DNA of 64,000 bases from Pseudopedobacter sp044361595 (GTDB lineage Bacteria > Bacteroidota > Bacteroidia > Sphingobacteriales > Sphingobacteriaceae). The notes beneath the pieces are model-generated. The model was not told the DNA's origin. It did no database searches and worked only from the letters and a program-made list of their open reading frames with translations. The stretch covers positions 1 to 64,000 of the forward strand of contig JBIKIN010000011.1 of NCBI GenBank assembly GCA_044361595.1, read 5' to 3'. Shown piece by piece: positions 44,933 through 54,052 of the stretch. Numbering within the stretch: the stretch's first letter is position 1; every line of letters starts with the position of its first letter. The translations under genes were made by a program, and so were the position numbers.

Positions 44933-45919
44933 TTAATTTTCTACATATTGATAATACATTTCAAACTCTTTTTTTACAAAATTTATCATAAAGACACCTC
45001 TCGAGTAAAAATCATAACCTAAAATACCATCAACGTATTGATTATAATATTTATTCATTTTAGATAAATCTGCCACCAGAAATCGATTATTCATGAACGT
45101 TCTAGTTTCCATATTTAATGAATCTAATTTTGCATAAAGCAACTCCGTATTGCCCTCTCCTACACCCGCCATGTTTATCCTATTGATAGGATATAAAGCA
45201 GCTGAGACCTTTTTTGGCATTCTAAAATCAATCAAATTCACTTCGGCACCAGTATCAAAAGCAAATACTAAACCTTTACCTCTTACATTAGCATTTATCA
45301 AAATTACATTATTGTTTAAACTAAAATTAGTTTTAAGGTACAAATTACGAAAACGTTTTTGTTCATCACTAAAATTCCCTTTTCTATCTAATTCGTGTAT
45401 ATACATTTGATTTTGATAAGGGTCCACTACAATAGCGTAATTATTAAATAATTGGGTGCCTAATAAGCCTAAGATTTTTATTTTTTTACTATTCTCTATT
45501 CCGGATAAATCAACAACATCTGCCTCTAATTTTTTGATTCCTAATTGGTCTATTTGAATAGATTTAACAAAGGTTTTAAAACCAGAAGTGTTGCCATTTA
45601 CTCCTCCAGAATTAATACTTCCTAAATTTCTATACTTTCTAAAATAGGTTTGATTAAGAATTAAATAAGGAGCACCAGTATCAAATACAAAATCGCCTAA
45701 AATACTATCTAAAGAGGCTTCAATTAAAATGAGGTTTTGATACCTTTTGATGGGTATAATATAGGTTTTAAGTTCGTTTTCTTGATGTTCAACTTCTAAG
45801 CCTTTGATTTTGAATTGCCCAAAGTTTGTAGATGATAGGCTATAATTTTCTAAACCAAATGAGTTAAAACTTATTAATAATAAAGCTGTAGCTATCCAGA
45901 AAAAAAAATTAACCTTCAT
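44933..45919 (-). CDS. Retropepsin-like aspartyl protease family protein, exported
   Basis: 328 residues with a signal peptide. Two pepsin-like half-sites, FVFDTGAPYLILN (about 78-90) and FAFDTGAEVNLID (about 213-225), with hydrophobic-GILG-type motifs (LLGTQLF, GILGYDF), as in fused retropepsin-like proteins common in Bacteroidota. It probably acts in the periplasm or at the surface. Operon partner of the four-domain glycogen-binding-like protein, 1 bp apart. Confidence 0.8.
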   Translation of the reverse strand: MKVNFFFWIATALLLISFNSFGLENYSLSSTNFGQFKIKGLEVEHQENELKTYIIPIKRYQNLILIEASLDSILGDFVFDTGAPYLILNQTYFRKYRNLGSINSGGVNGNTSGFKTFVKSIQIDQLGIKKLEADVVDLSGIENSKKIKILGLLGTQLFNNYAIVVDPYQNQMYIHELDRKGNFSDEQKRFRNLYLKTNFSLNNNVILINANVRGKGLVFAFDTGAEVNLIDFRMPKKVSAALYPINRINMAGVGEGNTELLYAKLDSLNMETRTFMNNRFLVADLSKMNKYYNQYVDGILGYDFYSRGVFMINFVKKEFEMYYQYVEN

Positions 45920-45995
45920 ACATGTACTAAGACTAATATTTTAAAAATTGGTTACAGAAATTTGTATAAATAATTAAAATGAGAAGAGTTATAGT

Positions 45996-47051
45996 TTATT
46001 TCTTATTCTCTAAACAGGCATAAATGTGTGCTTTCACCAATTTGCCCATGTGCTTTATCTTCAAAAACTTTTTATTTTTATGATACTCTGCCAATTCTTT
46101 CCCAAGAGCTAAAGTTTTTTCTAGGGGTGCTACTTCGTCTTTTAAGGAAACATCAAATAATTCTTTTAACCTGTGACGGGCTAATTTAACCCTATGGCTA
46201 ATGATACTTCGTTCTTCTTGTTGATATTGTTTCATGGTTTCCTCGGTAATAGACCCTATACCTAAAAACACCAAGTTGTTGTTTTCTTTAAAATACTGAG
46301 GCATGTACAACTTCAATTTGCCTTCGTAAGATTGCTGATCAAAATCTATGGCTCTGATTCTATACTGATTGCCCTCTATATCTGGCGTAATATCTACCAC
46401 AAAATTGTAAGATCGCATATCGCCAAGTAATCGAACAAAACAACGTTCGTTAAATTTTACAAATTCTTTAGCTATACGCGTTTGGTTAAATTTAATATCG
46501 TTAATATAATCGTTTACAAAAACATCGCCTGGCAAGCCAGGAATATGCTGTTCTATTAGAGTTTCATCACTAGTGATGTAGTTGATTCTGTTTGGTGATA
46601 AAATATGCTCTAGTTCTAAGCCATACACTCTGGATGCATCGGCTCGTTTTACGTAAAAATGGTCGTAATTATCGTTTAAGCGATTGATGATACGTACTCT
46701 AAAAGGTTTAGAATTTCCAAAACAACAATAATCTATTCTAGAAACCGAGAGATGCTGCATCACTTCTAACCTACCTGATGCATGCATTAAGGCATAAATG
46801 TACTTTAGTCCTGGATAAAGTTCTTTCATCTCTGTCTCGTCGTAATAAACGGTTTGCCAAAGGGTATCTATATCGTTTTTGTCTAAAAGCGGTGTGGAAA
46901 AATTAAAACGTAGCATATCTGAGTATTGGACAGGAAGTTCTATTTCACGATCATACTTGATTAGATATTGCTTAAGCGGAGCAATAATTGGATAAAAAAT
47001 CTTCTTTTTTGAAGGTGCGTCGTTTCTTTCAAATTTATTGCTCATACTCAA
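45996..47051 (-). CDS. Kinase-like protein of unknown function
   Basis: 351 residues, no signal peptide. A stretch reading RLLGDMRSYNFVVD then IRAIDFDQQSYEG (about 207-245) resembles the catalytic loop (xGDxxxxN) and DFD metal site of kinase-like folds such as APH/HipA, though the first His/Asp pattern is not canonical. Basic C-terminal helices follow. No substrate can be suggested. It stands alone between the protease-like gene and a cupin gene. Confidence 0.5.
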   Translation of the reverse strand: MSMSNKFERNDAPSKKKIFYPIIAPLKQYLIKYDREIELPVQYSDMLRFNFSTPLLDKNDIDTLWQTVYYDETEMKELYPGLKYIYALMHASGRLEVMQHLSVSRIDYCCFGNSKPFRVRIINRLNDNYDHFYVKRADASRVYGLELEHILSPNRINYITSDETLIEQHIPGLPGDVFVNDYINDIKFNQTRIAKEFVKFNERCFVRLLGDMRSYNFVVDITPDIEGNQYRIRAIDFDQQSYEGKLKLYMPQYFKENNNLVFLGIGSITEETMKQYQQEERSIISHRVKLARHRLKELFDVSLKDEVAPLEKTLALGKELAEYHKNKKFLKIKHMGKLVKAHIYACLENKK

Positions 47052-47261
47052 ATTTAAGATTTTTAAATGATGAGATTGAGTTTTAGAATTATTTTAATTG
47101 GATGAGTTTGAAATTAATAAAGCTTACGAAAAAAAAATGCCACAGATGCACAGATAGTATAAGATGTAAAAGGAAATCTCTGAGATTTTTTAGTAGCGCA
47201 CATAGAATAATATTTTTTTGTGGGACCTTTCGTTCCTCTTGGTGACGAAACGGTTAATAGG
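47052..47261. repeat. Degenerate intergenic repeat (CCACAGATGCACAGAT type)
   Basis: Contains CCACAGATGCACAGAT at about 47138-47153, like the dispersed 'cacagatgcacagat' repeats of this phylum, plus a partial inverted TCTCTGAGA. No gene seen. Confidence 0.4.
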
Positions 47262-47747
47262 TTAACTCAAACACATTTCTTCAATAATATCTTGTAAAAC
47301 TGGGTAATGAGCTAGCAAATCAGCTTTTTTTGCCATTTCAAAATCTTGAAAATCAAAACCCGGCGCAACAGTACAACTAACTAAGCCAAAACCATTCCTG
47401 CTTTTTAAGCGAGATGCAAACCAAGTATTTGCTGGAATAGTTGCTTGTAAAACCTCTCCATTTTCTGGATTATTTCCCAAGAAAATCTGATGTAACTCAT
47501 TTTCAAAAATATAGGATATTTCTAAGGTCTCGCCTAAATGATGAAACCACAGCTCATCAGATTTTATCCTGTGAAAATGAGATTTTTGTTCATTTTGCAA
47601 CAAAAAGTAAATGGCTGTGCTGATGTTACGCAAACCTGATGGTGTTTCTATTTGCGCATCAGAACGGTAAGTTTCTTTATAAAAACCTCCCTCCGGATGG
47701 GCAATCATTTGTAGTTTATTTATCCAATAATTAGCATCTTTTATCAT
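47262..47747 (-). CDS. Cupin domain protein (DUF985/YML079-like)
   Basis: 161 residues, single cupin barrel: HPEGGFYKETYRS (about 17-29), FHRIKSDELWFHHLGETLEI, and the final GFGLVSCTVAPGFDFQDFE, the family signature. Related proteins include sugar-nucleotide-like epimerase-fold cupins of unknown activity. Alone downstream of glnS, after its terminator. Confidence 0.85.
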   Translation of the reverse strand: MIKDANYWINKLQMIAHPEGGFYKETYRSDAQIETPSGLRNISTAIYFLLQNEQKSHFHRIKSDELWFHHLGETLEISYIFENELHQIFLGNNPENGEVLQATIPANTWFASRLKSRNGFGLVSCTVAPGFDFQDFEMAKKADLLAHYPVLQDIIEEMCLS

Positions 47748-47784
47748 CTCTTTGAGCTACATTTTAAATTCACAATATAACAAA

Positions 47785-47816
47785 AAAGGATTTCAGCAAT
47801 AAAACTAAAATCCTTT
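47785..47816 (-). terminator. Terminator of glnS
   Basis: AAAGGATTT / AAATCCTTT stem with a 14-base loop and, in minus-strand sense, CTTTTTTG after it, 22 bp beyond the glnS stop. Confidence 0.75.
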
Positions 47817-47837
47817 AAATCAAATTTTACTCTTGAA

Positions 47838-49520
47838 CTACTTAGCGCTTTCTTTAGCCCAAGTATCTTTTAAAGTAACTGTTCTGTTGAAAACCAAATG
47901 GTCTGCTGTACTATCAGCATCTAAACAAAAATACCCTTTACGGATAAATTGGTAACGTCTGTCTGGATTATCCAATAATTGCTGTTGCGCATTTGCTAAA
48001 TCGGGTTCTATGTAAGCGTTTTTTAAAACCATCAAACTTTCTGGATTGATGTAATCTTTAAAATCGCCTTCTTCACGGTCGGGTTCTTCGGCGGTAAATA
48101 ACCTATCGTATAATCTAATTTGGGCGGTTTTAGCATGTTTTACACTTACCCAATGCATGGTTCCTTTAACTTTTAAACCAGATGTATCTTCACCTGATTT
48201 AGACTCGGGGAAATAAGTACAGTGAATTTCGGTTACATTACCTTCGCTATCTTTCACAAAATCATCGCACCTTACAATGTAAGCGTTTTTTAAACGACTC
48301 ATTAAACCTGGGCCTAAACGGAAGAATTTTTTAGGTGGTTCTTCCATAAAATCTTCACGCTCTATCCACAATTCTTTGCTAAAAGGAATTGCTCTTTCTC
48401 CATCATGACCTTCTACCTCTGGATTATTTTCTCCGTGTAACATTTCTTCTTGTCCGTCTGGATAATTGGTAATCACCATTTTAATAGGGTCTAAAACGGC
48501 CATTCTCCTCCACGATGTTTTATTTAAATCTTCACGGATAAAAAACTCCAGCAAACTATATTCTATTAAATTTTCACGTTTTGCAATTCCAATTCTATCG
48601 CAAAAATTACGGATTGAAGATGGCGTAAAACCTCTTCTTCTTAATCCGCTGATTGTCGGCATACGAGGGTCGTCCCAGCCGGTAACAAAACCTTCGTTTA
48701 CCAACTGCAATAATTTACGTTTGCTGGTTACGGTATAATCTATATTTCTACGAGCAAATTCATATTGCTTTGATGGGAATAATTCTAGCTGAGCAATTAA
48801 CCAATCATATAATTCACGATGTGGAATAAACTCCATGGTACAAACCGAGTGTGTTACGTTTTCTATGGCATCACTTTGCCCATGAGCAAAATCATACATG
48901 GGGTAAATGCACCATTTATCGCCAGTACGGTGATGTTTAGCATGTTTTATACGATATAAAATAGGATCACGCATCAACATATTTACATGCGCCATGTCTA
49001 TTTTTGCTCTTAAGGTATGAGCTCCATCCGGAAATTCACCGTTTTTCATGCGCTCAAACAAAGCTAAATTATCAGCAATGCAACGGTCTCTAAACGGACT
49101 ATTCTTACCGACTTCGGTAGGTGTGCCTTTAAATGTTGCCATTTGTTCGGCATTTAACTCGTCTACATAAGCCAAACCTTTTTCAATTAGTTTAACTGCG
49201 TAACGGTAAAGTGTGTCAAAATAATCTGAGGCATAAAGTTCGTTTTCCCATTTAAAGCCTAGCCATGTAATGTCTTTCTTTATACTTTCTACATAAATGG
49301 TGTCTTCTGTAACTGGATTGGTATCGTCAAAACGGAGATTAGTATAACCGTTAAACTTTTGAGTTAAACCAAAGTTTAAACAAATAGAGCTGGCATGCCC
49401 GATGTGTAGAAAACCATTAGGCTCGGGCGGAAAACGGGTTACAATACTTTTATGCTTACCTGATTTTAAATCTCCCTCAACTATTTCTTCTATAAAATTT
49501 AATGATTTTTCTTCTGACAT
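47838..49520 (-). CDS. glnS: Glutaminyl-tRNA synthetase
   Basis: 560 residues from the ATG at 49520 (a longer frame starts at 49547, but MSEEKSLNFIEEIV is the usual N-terminus). Class I synthetase: HIGH motif in PNGFLHIGHASS (about 37-48), class signature VTSKRKLL (KMSKS-like, about 260-268), MYDFAHGQSDAIENVTHS for substrate recognition and a C-terminal beta-barrel domain. Charges tRNA-Gln with glutamine, showing that this organism uses the direct route. Confidence 0.95.
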   Translation of the reverse strand: MSEEKSLNFIEEIVEGDLKSGKHKSIVTRFPPEPNGFLHIGHASSICLNFGLTQKFNGYTNLRFDDTNPVTEDTIYVESIKKDITWLGFKWENELYASDYFDTLYRYAVKLIEKGLAYVDELNAEQMATFKGTPTEVGKNSPFRDRCIADNLALFERMKNGEFPDGAHTLRAKIDMAHVNMLMRDPILYRIKHAKHHRTGDKWCIYPMYDFAHGQSDAIENVTHSVCTMEFIPHRELYDWLIAQLELFPSKQYEFARRNIDYTVTSKRKLLQLVNEGFVTGWDDPRMPTISGLRRRGFTPSSIRNFCDRIGIAKRENLIEYSLLEFFIREDLNKTSWRRMAVLDPIKMVITNYPDGQEEMLHGENNPEVEGHDGERAIPFSKELWIEREDFMEEPPKKFFRLGPGLMSRLKNAYIVRCDDFVKDSEGNVTEIHCTYFPESKSGEDTSGLKVKGTMHWVSVKHAKTAQIRLYDRLFTAEEPDREEGDFKDYINPESLMVLKNAYIEPDLANAQQQLLDNPDRRYQFIRKGYFCLDADSTADHLVFNRTVTLKDTWAKESAK

Positions 49521-49696
49521 GTTTGTAAAAAATATTTGAAGCTGCAAAAATAGGAATTTTTATGTGGCTATGTTCATCAATTTAAAGCATCAGAAATTGT
49601 TAATTGTAAGATTTTTGCGCTAACAATTGCCACAAAGTGATTCCTGTGGAAAAACGGCATCCTTGCCCGTACCGTTAAGGCGGGCTTTTTTTGCTT

Positions 49697-49720
49697 GTCA
49701 TCCTGAGCGGAGCCGAAGGA
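49697..49720. repeat. Dispersed repeat GTCATCCTGAGCGGAGCCGA, second copy
   Basis: Matches 40506-40529 with a single T/C change. Only the left end of the element seems present here. Confidence 0.7.
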
Positions 49721-49872
49721 ACAAACAAAAAAAAGATACAGTGGAAAGCGTGTTAAAGCGCCCTTACTAAAATTAAAATTTTACAAATTAGCTTAAAAAC
49801 CAAATAAAAAAAGCCATTTTAATGCTACAGCAAATAGATACTAAATACTACGTTTTTGGCACTTGATATTAA

Positions 49873-49902
49873 TTGCATTTAAAACAACATTAACTATATT
49901 TG
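49873..49902 (+). promoter_or_regulatory. Bacteroidota-type promoter of pdhB
   Basis: -33 TTG (49873-49875), 19-base spacer, -7 TATATTTG (49895-49902), matching the TTG / TAnnTTTG consensus of the phylum's primary sigma factor, 32 bp before the ATG. Confidence 0.8.
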
Positions 49903-49933
49903 CGTTCCGTAAAGAATTATATTTAACATTATA

Positions 49934-50920
49934 ATGAGAGAAATACAGTTTAGAGAAGCCCTTCGTGAAGCTATGAACGAAGAAATGCGCAAAGACGATA
50001 AAATTTACCTAATGGGCGAAGAAGTTGCCGAATATAATGGTGCTTACAAAGTGAGCCAAGGTATGCTTGAAGAGTTTGGTGCTAAAAGAGTAATTGATAC
50101 GCCTATTGCAGAGCTTGGTTTTGCGGGTATTGCAATTGGATCTGCTATGAATGGTTTACGTCCGATTGTAGAATTTATGACCTTTAATTTCTCATTGGTT
50201 GCTATAGATCAAATTATAAATAGTGCTGCAAAAACCCTTTCTATGAGTGGTGGACAGTTTGGTTGCCCAATTGTTTTTCGTGGCCCCACTGGTAATGCCG
50301 GTCAGTTAGGTGCGCAACACTCGCAAAATTTCGAAAACTGGTTTGCTAACTGTCCAGGATTAAAGGTAGTTGTTCCTTCAAATCCCTATGATGCTAAAGG
50401 ATTAATGAAGTCTTCAATTTTAGATAACGATCCTATTATTTTTATGGAGTCGGAATTAATGTATGGCGATAAAGGACATGTTCCAGAAGAAGAATATTAT
50501 TTAGAAATTGGTAAAGCTAATATTGTAAAAGAAGGCACCGATGTAACTATCGTCTCTTTCGGTAAAATGATGAGTCGTGTGGTTGCACCTGCAGTTGAAG
50601 AATTAACCAAAGAAGGAGTTAACGTAGAAGTTATTGATTTAAGAACTGTACGTCCTATTGATTATGATTGTATTATCAACTCGGTTAAGAAAACTAACCG
50701 TTTAGTGGTTGTAGAAGAAGCTTGGCCTTTAGCGTCTATCTCTTCTGAAATTGCATTTAACGTACAACGTAATGCTTTTGATTACTTAGATGCACCTGTA
50801 ATTAGAATTACTTGTGCAGATGTTCCTTTACCTTACGCTCCTACACTTATTGCTGCAAGTTTACCAAATGCAGAGCGTGTGATAAAGGCTGTTAAAGAGG
50901 TGATGTATGTTAATAAGTAG
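49934..50920 (+). CDS. pdhB: Pyruvate dehydrogenase complex E1 component, beta subunit
   Basis: 328 residues. Transketolase-like pyrimidine-binding domain (about 4-175; REALREAMNEEM, TPIAELGFAGIAIGSAM, FNFSLVAIDQIINSAAK, FRGPTGNAG) and C-terminal domain (about 195-320; VIDLRTVRPIDY, VVEEAWP). With an E1-alpha encoded elsewhere it decarboxylates pyruvate to acetyl units on lipoate. A branched-chain E1-beta is less likely given the motif wording. Single gene with its own promoter and terminator. Confidence 0.92.
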   Translation: MREIQFREALREAMNEEMRKDDKIYLMGEEVAEYNGAYKVSQGMLEEFGAKRVIDTPIAELGFAGIAIGSAMNGLRPIVEFMTFNFSLVAIDQIINSAAKTLSMSGGQFGCPIVFRGPTGNAGQLGAQHSQNFENWFANCPGLKVVVPSNPYDAKGLMKSSILDNDPIIFMESELMYGDKGHVPEEEYYLEIGKANIVKEGTDVTIVSFGKMMSRVVAPAVEELTKEGVNVEVIDLRTVRPIDYDCIINSVKKTNRLVVVEEAWPLASISSEIAFNVQRNAFDYLDAPVIRITCADVPLPYAPTLIAASLPNAERVIKAVKEVMYVNK

Positions 50921-50952
50921 TGAGTATTAGATAGTGAGTAGTGAAAATTTTT

Positions 50953-50987
50953 AAAAAACCGTTCTAAATTTTAGAGCGGTTTTTTTA
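50953..50987 (+). terminator. Terminator of pdhB
   Basis: AAAAAACCGTTCTAAA / TTTAGAGCGGTTTTTTT, one mismatch in the stem, strong T-run. Confidence 0.85.
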
Positions 50988-51130
50988 TTTAGTTCAAAAT
51001 TATTTAGAAATTAATTGCGAGCAGGCTAGTATCAAAGTATCAATTCTAAACGTATTGTCGATTAATCAACCTAAAGGATAATCAACTTATGGATAGTTTA
51101 ATTATCATTGTAAATAACTTAAAACTAATT

Positions 51131-52039
51131 ATGAAAAAAATCTTCAATTTATTTATGCTATTAATTTTGATTGGACTAGGCAAAACAATGGCCCAAGATA
51201 AAATTTACAAAAAAGGCGGCGAAGTTTTGGAAGTGAAAATTACCGAAATTGGTATTGACGAAATCAAATACAAATTATTTAACGACAAAGATGGTCCAGC
51301 TTACACTGTTGAGAAAGATAGAATTGTTAAAATAATTTACCAAAATGGAAGAGTAGAAACTTTTACCTCAAGTTTTAATGATAAAGAACTTTACACAGAC
51401 CAGAAAAAAGAAGCTATAAAGATTAACTTTTTATCTCCTTTATTAGGGTATACCGCCTTAAGCTATGAAAAAAGTGTGAAGCCCGGCAGAAGTTACGAAG
51501 CTACTTTAGGCATAATTGGATTGGGCAAAAGGCAAGAGATTTTATCTGCATCTAGCAGTACGAATCCTGCAATTTATAGAGGCCAAGCCGGTGCCTACAT
51601 TGGTGCTGGATACAAGTTTATTAAACTACCCGATTTTACAAGCAGAGGTTCTAAGTTTTCGCATGTGATGCAAGGCACATATATTAAGCCTGAGGTAATG
51701 TTTGGAACTTTTAGTAGAAGGGAAGAAACCTATGTTAGTGGAAATAACTTTGGCAGGTACGAGTATAATAGACGAACTTCTGTTTTTGGCGGTGTTTTAG
51801 TAAATCTTGGTAAGCAATGGGTTTTTAGTGATATTTTCCTTTTAGATATTTATGCTGGTTTGGGGTACGATTTAAATAATAATAAAGAAATATTTACCAC
51901 TAGCAACGGAGAAACAACAAGTTTAGAATTTAGTGGATACCATTACGGCATGATTTCTACAGGTGCCGGTAGTGGAATTGGATTAACATCAGGGATTAGA
52001 ATTGGCTTGTTGATTGGCAAAAAAGCAATCGAAAATTAG
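51131..52039 (+). CDS. Exported hypothetical protein, probable outer-membrane beta-barrel
   Basis: 302 residues from the ATG at 51131, preferred over 51089 because it begins the signal peptide (MKKIFNLFMLLILIGLG, cut near TMAQ). An N-terminal ~55-residue domain (KIYKKGGEVLEVKITEIG; DRIVKIIYQNGRVE) recurs in many Bacteroidota exported proteins, followed by amphipathic strands as in a beta-barrel. No known function. Convergent to recA, with a shared terminator. Confidence 0.65.
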   Translation: MKKIFNLFMLLILIGLGKTMAQDKIYKKGGEVLEVKITEIGIDEIKYKLFNDKDGPAYTVEKDRIVKIIYQNGRVETFTSSFNDKELYTDQKKEAIKINFLSPLLGYTALSYEKSVKPGRSYEATLGIIGLGKRQEILSASSSTNPAIYRGQAGAYIGAGYKFIKLPDFTSRGSKFSHVMQGTYIKPEVMFGTFSRREETYVSGNNFGRYEYNRRTSVFGGVLVNLGKQWVFSDIFLLDIYAGLGYDLNNNKEIFTTSNGETTSLEFSGYHYGMISTGAGSGIGLTSGIRIGLLIGKKAIEN

Positions 52040-52053
52040 GAAAGCTATTTCAT

Positions 52054-52090
52054 ACAAAAGCCGCAAAATTTTAAATTTTGCGGCTTTTGT
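52054..52090. terminator. Bidirectional terminator between convergent genes
   Basis: Near-perfect 18-bp inverted repeat ACAAAAGCCGCAAAATTT / AAATTTTGCGGCTTTTGT, A- and T-runs within the arms, between the barrel-like gene (+) and recA (-). Confidence 0.85.
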
Positions 52091-52106
52091 ATTTTTAGAT
52101 ATTTTA

Positions 52107-53126
52107 TTAATCTTCTGGTTCTACCAAAATGTTTTCGCCAGTTACAACGGCTTTAATTTTTGCTTCTAATTCATCAGATAATTCTGGATTATCTAGTAAT
52201 AACTGCTTAACTCCATCGCGTCCTTGTCCTAATTTAGTGTCGCCATAGCTAAACCAAGAACCTGCCTTTTTAACGATTCCGTATTCTACACCTAAATCTA
52301 TAATTTCCCCTACTTTAGAAATACCTTGACCAAACATGACATCAAACTCTGCAATACGGAAAGGTGGAGCAACTTTATTTTTAACAATTTTTACTTTAAC
52401 ACGGTTTCCTGAAACTTCGTCAGAATCTTTAATTTGCGCTATTCTTCTAATGTCTAAACGTACCGAAGCGTAAAACTTTAATGCATTACCACCTGTTGTA
52501 GTTTCTGGGTTACCAAACATCACCCCAATTTTATCTCTTAACTGATTGATAAAAATACAACAACACTTAGTTTTACTAATAGAACCGGTTAATTTTCTTA
52601 AAGCTTGCGACATTAAACGAGCATGTAAACCCATTTTAGAGTCGCCCATTTCTCCTTCAATTTCACTTTTAGGGACTAATGCAGCAACCGAGTCGATTAC
52701 TATGACATCTATAGCGCCTGAACGAATTAAATTATCTGCAATTTCTAAAGCTTGCTCGCCATTATCTGGTTGAGAGATTAATAAATTCTCAATATCTACA
52801 CCTAATTTTTTGGCGTAAAACTGATCAAAAGCATGTTCGGCATCTACAAAAGCTGCAATACCACCTTTTTTCTGTGCTTCGGCAATGATGTGTGTAGCTA
52901 ATGTTGTTTTACCAGAAGACTCTGGTCCGTAAATTTCAATAATTCTACCTTTTGGTACACCACCTATTCCTAATGCAATGTCTAATCCTAAAGAACCTGT
53001 GGAAATTGATTCCATAGCTTCTATTGGCGCATCGCCTAGTTTCATTACTGTGCCTTTACCGTAAGATTTCTCTAATTTATCTAGGGTTAATTGTAGGGCT
53101 TTTAGCTTATCGTTACTTGCACTCAT
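52107..53126 (-). CDS. recA: Recombinase RecA
   Basis: 339 residues. Walker A GPESSGKTT (about 66-74), Walker B VIVIDSVAALVPK, loops TKCCCIFINQLRDKIGVMFG and the ETTTGGNALKFYASVRLDIR block. Homologous recombination and SOS induction in the cytoplasm. No LexA box was recognised upstream. Single gene; nth lies downstream on the same strand, 136 bp away. Confidence 0.97.
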   Translation of the reverse strand: MSASNDKLKALQLTLDKLEKSYGKGTVMKLGDAPIEAMESISTGSLGLDIALGIGGVPKGRIIEIYGPESSGKTTLATHIIAEAQKKGGIAAFVDAEHAFDQFYAKKLGVDIENLLISQPDNGEQALEIADNLIRSGAIDVIVIDSVAALVPKSEIEGEMGDSKMGLHARLMSQALRKLTGSISKTKCCCIFINQLRDKIGVMFGNPETTTGGNALKFYASVRLDIRRIAQIKDSDEVSGNRVKVKIVKNKVAPPFRIAEFDVMFGQGISKVGEIIDLGVEYGIVKKAGSWFSYGDTKLGQGRDGVKQLLLDNPELSDELEAKIKAVVTGENILVEPED

Positions 53127-53262
53127 GTATAATATTTTTAGTATTTTGTAGTAAAATCAATTTTATAAAGGCAAAAATTGCTAAAAAAATTGGTATTTAA
53201 AAATTTATTATTTTAAACTTAGTTAAGGTTTTTGATTTTTCAAATAAATGTGAATAAATAGC

Positions 53263-54015
53263 TTATTTAACAGCTCTTTTCTTTAGCTCTTTAGCAATTT
53301 TATTTTTCTTAGCCAGTGCTGCTTTTTTCTTTTTTAACTTCATTTCTGTTTGTTCTTTCTTCAGTAATGCGGCTGGGGTATTTTGCGCTGCGTAATATTT
53401 ACAGATGTGGTTTATCGCACACTCATTACATTTTGGATTTCTTGCTAAACACACATACCTACCATGTAATATTAACCAATGGTGTGCTATATGAATTTTA
53501 TCTTGCGGAAGATACTTGACTAACTGCTTCTCAACGGCTAAAGGTGTATTTGCTGCGGTTGTTAATCCTAACCTATTTGATACTCTAAAAACATGCGTAT
53601 CAACCGCCATTGCTGGTGCATTATAGATTACCGATGCAATAACATTAGCCGTTTTACGACCTACTCCAGGCATTTTTTGTAAATTCTCTATCTTTTCCGG
53701 AACTATACCGCCAAATTCATTCAGTAAAATGTTAGCCATGCCAACCAAATGCTTGGCTTTATTATTAGGATAACTTACTGAGCGGATATAAGTAAAAACT
53801 TCATCTGATGTTGCAAGAGCTAAAGATTCGGGTGTAGGGAAACGTTCAAATAGTTTGGGCGTAATTTGATTGATGCGCTTATCAGTACATTGGGCAGATA
53901 AAATCACAGCAATTAGTAGTTCAAAAGGATTGGTATAATGTAATTCTGTTTCTGCCGTAGGCTGATTTTCTGCAAAGTATTCTACAAATGCTTGGTATCT
54001 ATCTTTTTTTAACAT
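53263..54015 (-). CDS. nth: Endonuclease III
   Basis: 250 residues. Helix-hairpin-helix LQKMPGVGRKTANVI with the catalytic Lys (about 113-127), the catalytic Asp in AMAVDTHVFRVSNRLG (about 134-149), and the [4Fe-4S] Cys cluster C-x6-C-x2-C-x5-C (CLARNPKCNECAINHIC). DNA glycosylase/AP lyase removing oxidised pyrimidines. A Lys-rich C-terminal tail (last ~35 residues) extends beyond the E. coli enzyme. Confidence 0.95.
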   Translation of the reverse strand: MLKKDRYQAFVEYFAENQPTAETELHYTNPFELLIAVILSAQCTDKRINQITPKLFERFPTPESLALATSDEVFTYIRSVSYPNNKAKHLVGMANILLNEFGGIVPEKIENLQKMPGVGRKTANVIASVIYNAPAMAVDTHVFRVSNRLGLTTAANTPLAVEKQLVKYLPQDKIHIAHHWLILHGRYVCLARNPKCNECAINHICKYYAAQNTPAALLKKEQTEMKLKKKKAALAKKNKIAKELKKRAVK

Positions 54016-54052
54016 GAATTTGCTTGTAAATAAGAGAAATCATCAAAAGTAA

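Larger units (their letters stand above)
49521..49933. other. Divergent intergenic region glnS/pdhB with dispersed repeat
   Basis: Contains the dispersed repeat at 49697-49720 and the pdhB promoter at 49873-49902. A CACAAAGTGATTCCTGTGG-like stretch at about 49631-49649 is imperfectly palindromic. No gene seen. Confidence 0.55.

Noticed and set aside
53127..53262. LexA/SOS box near recA
   Set aside because: No recognisable palindromic box in the recA leader or in the recA-nth spacer.
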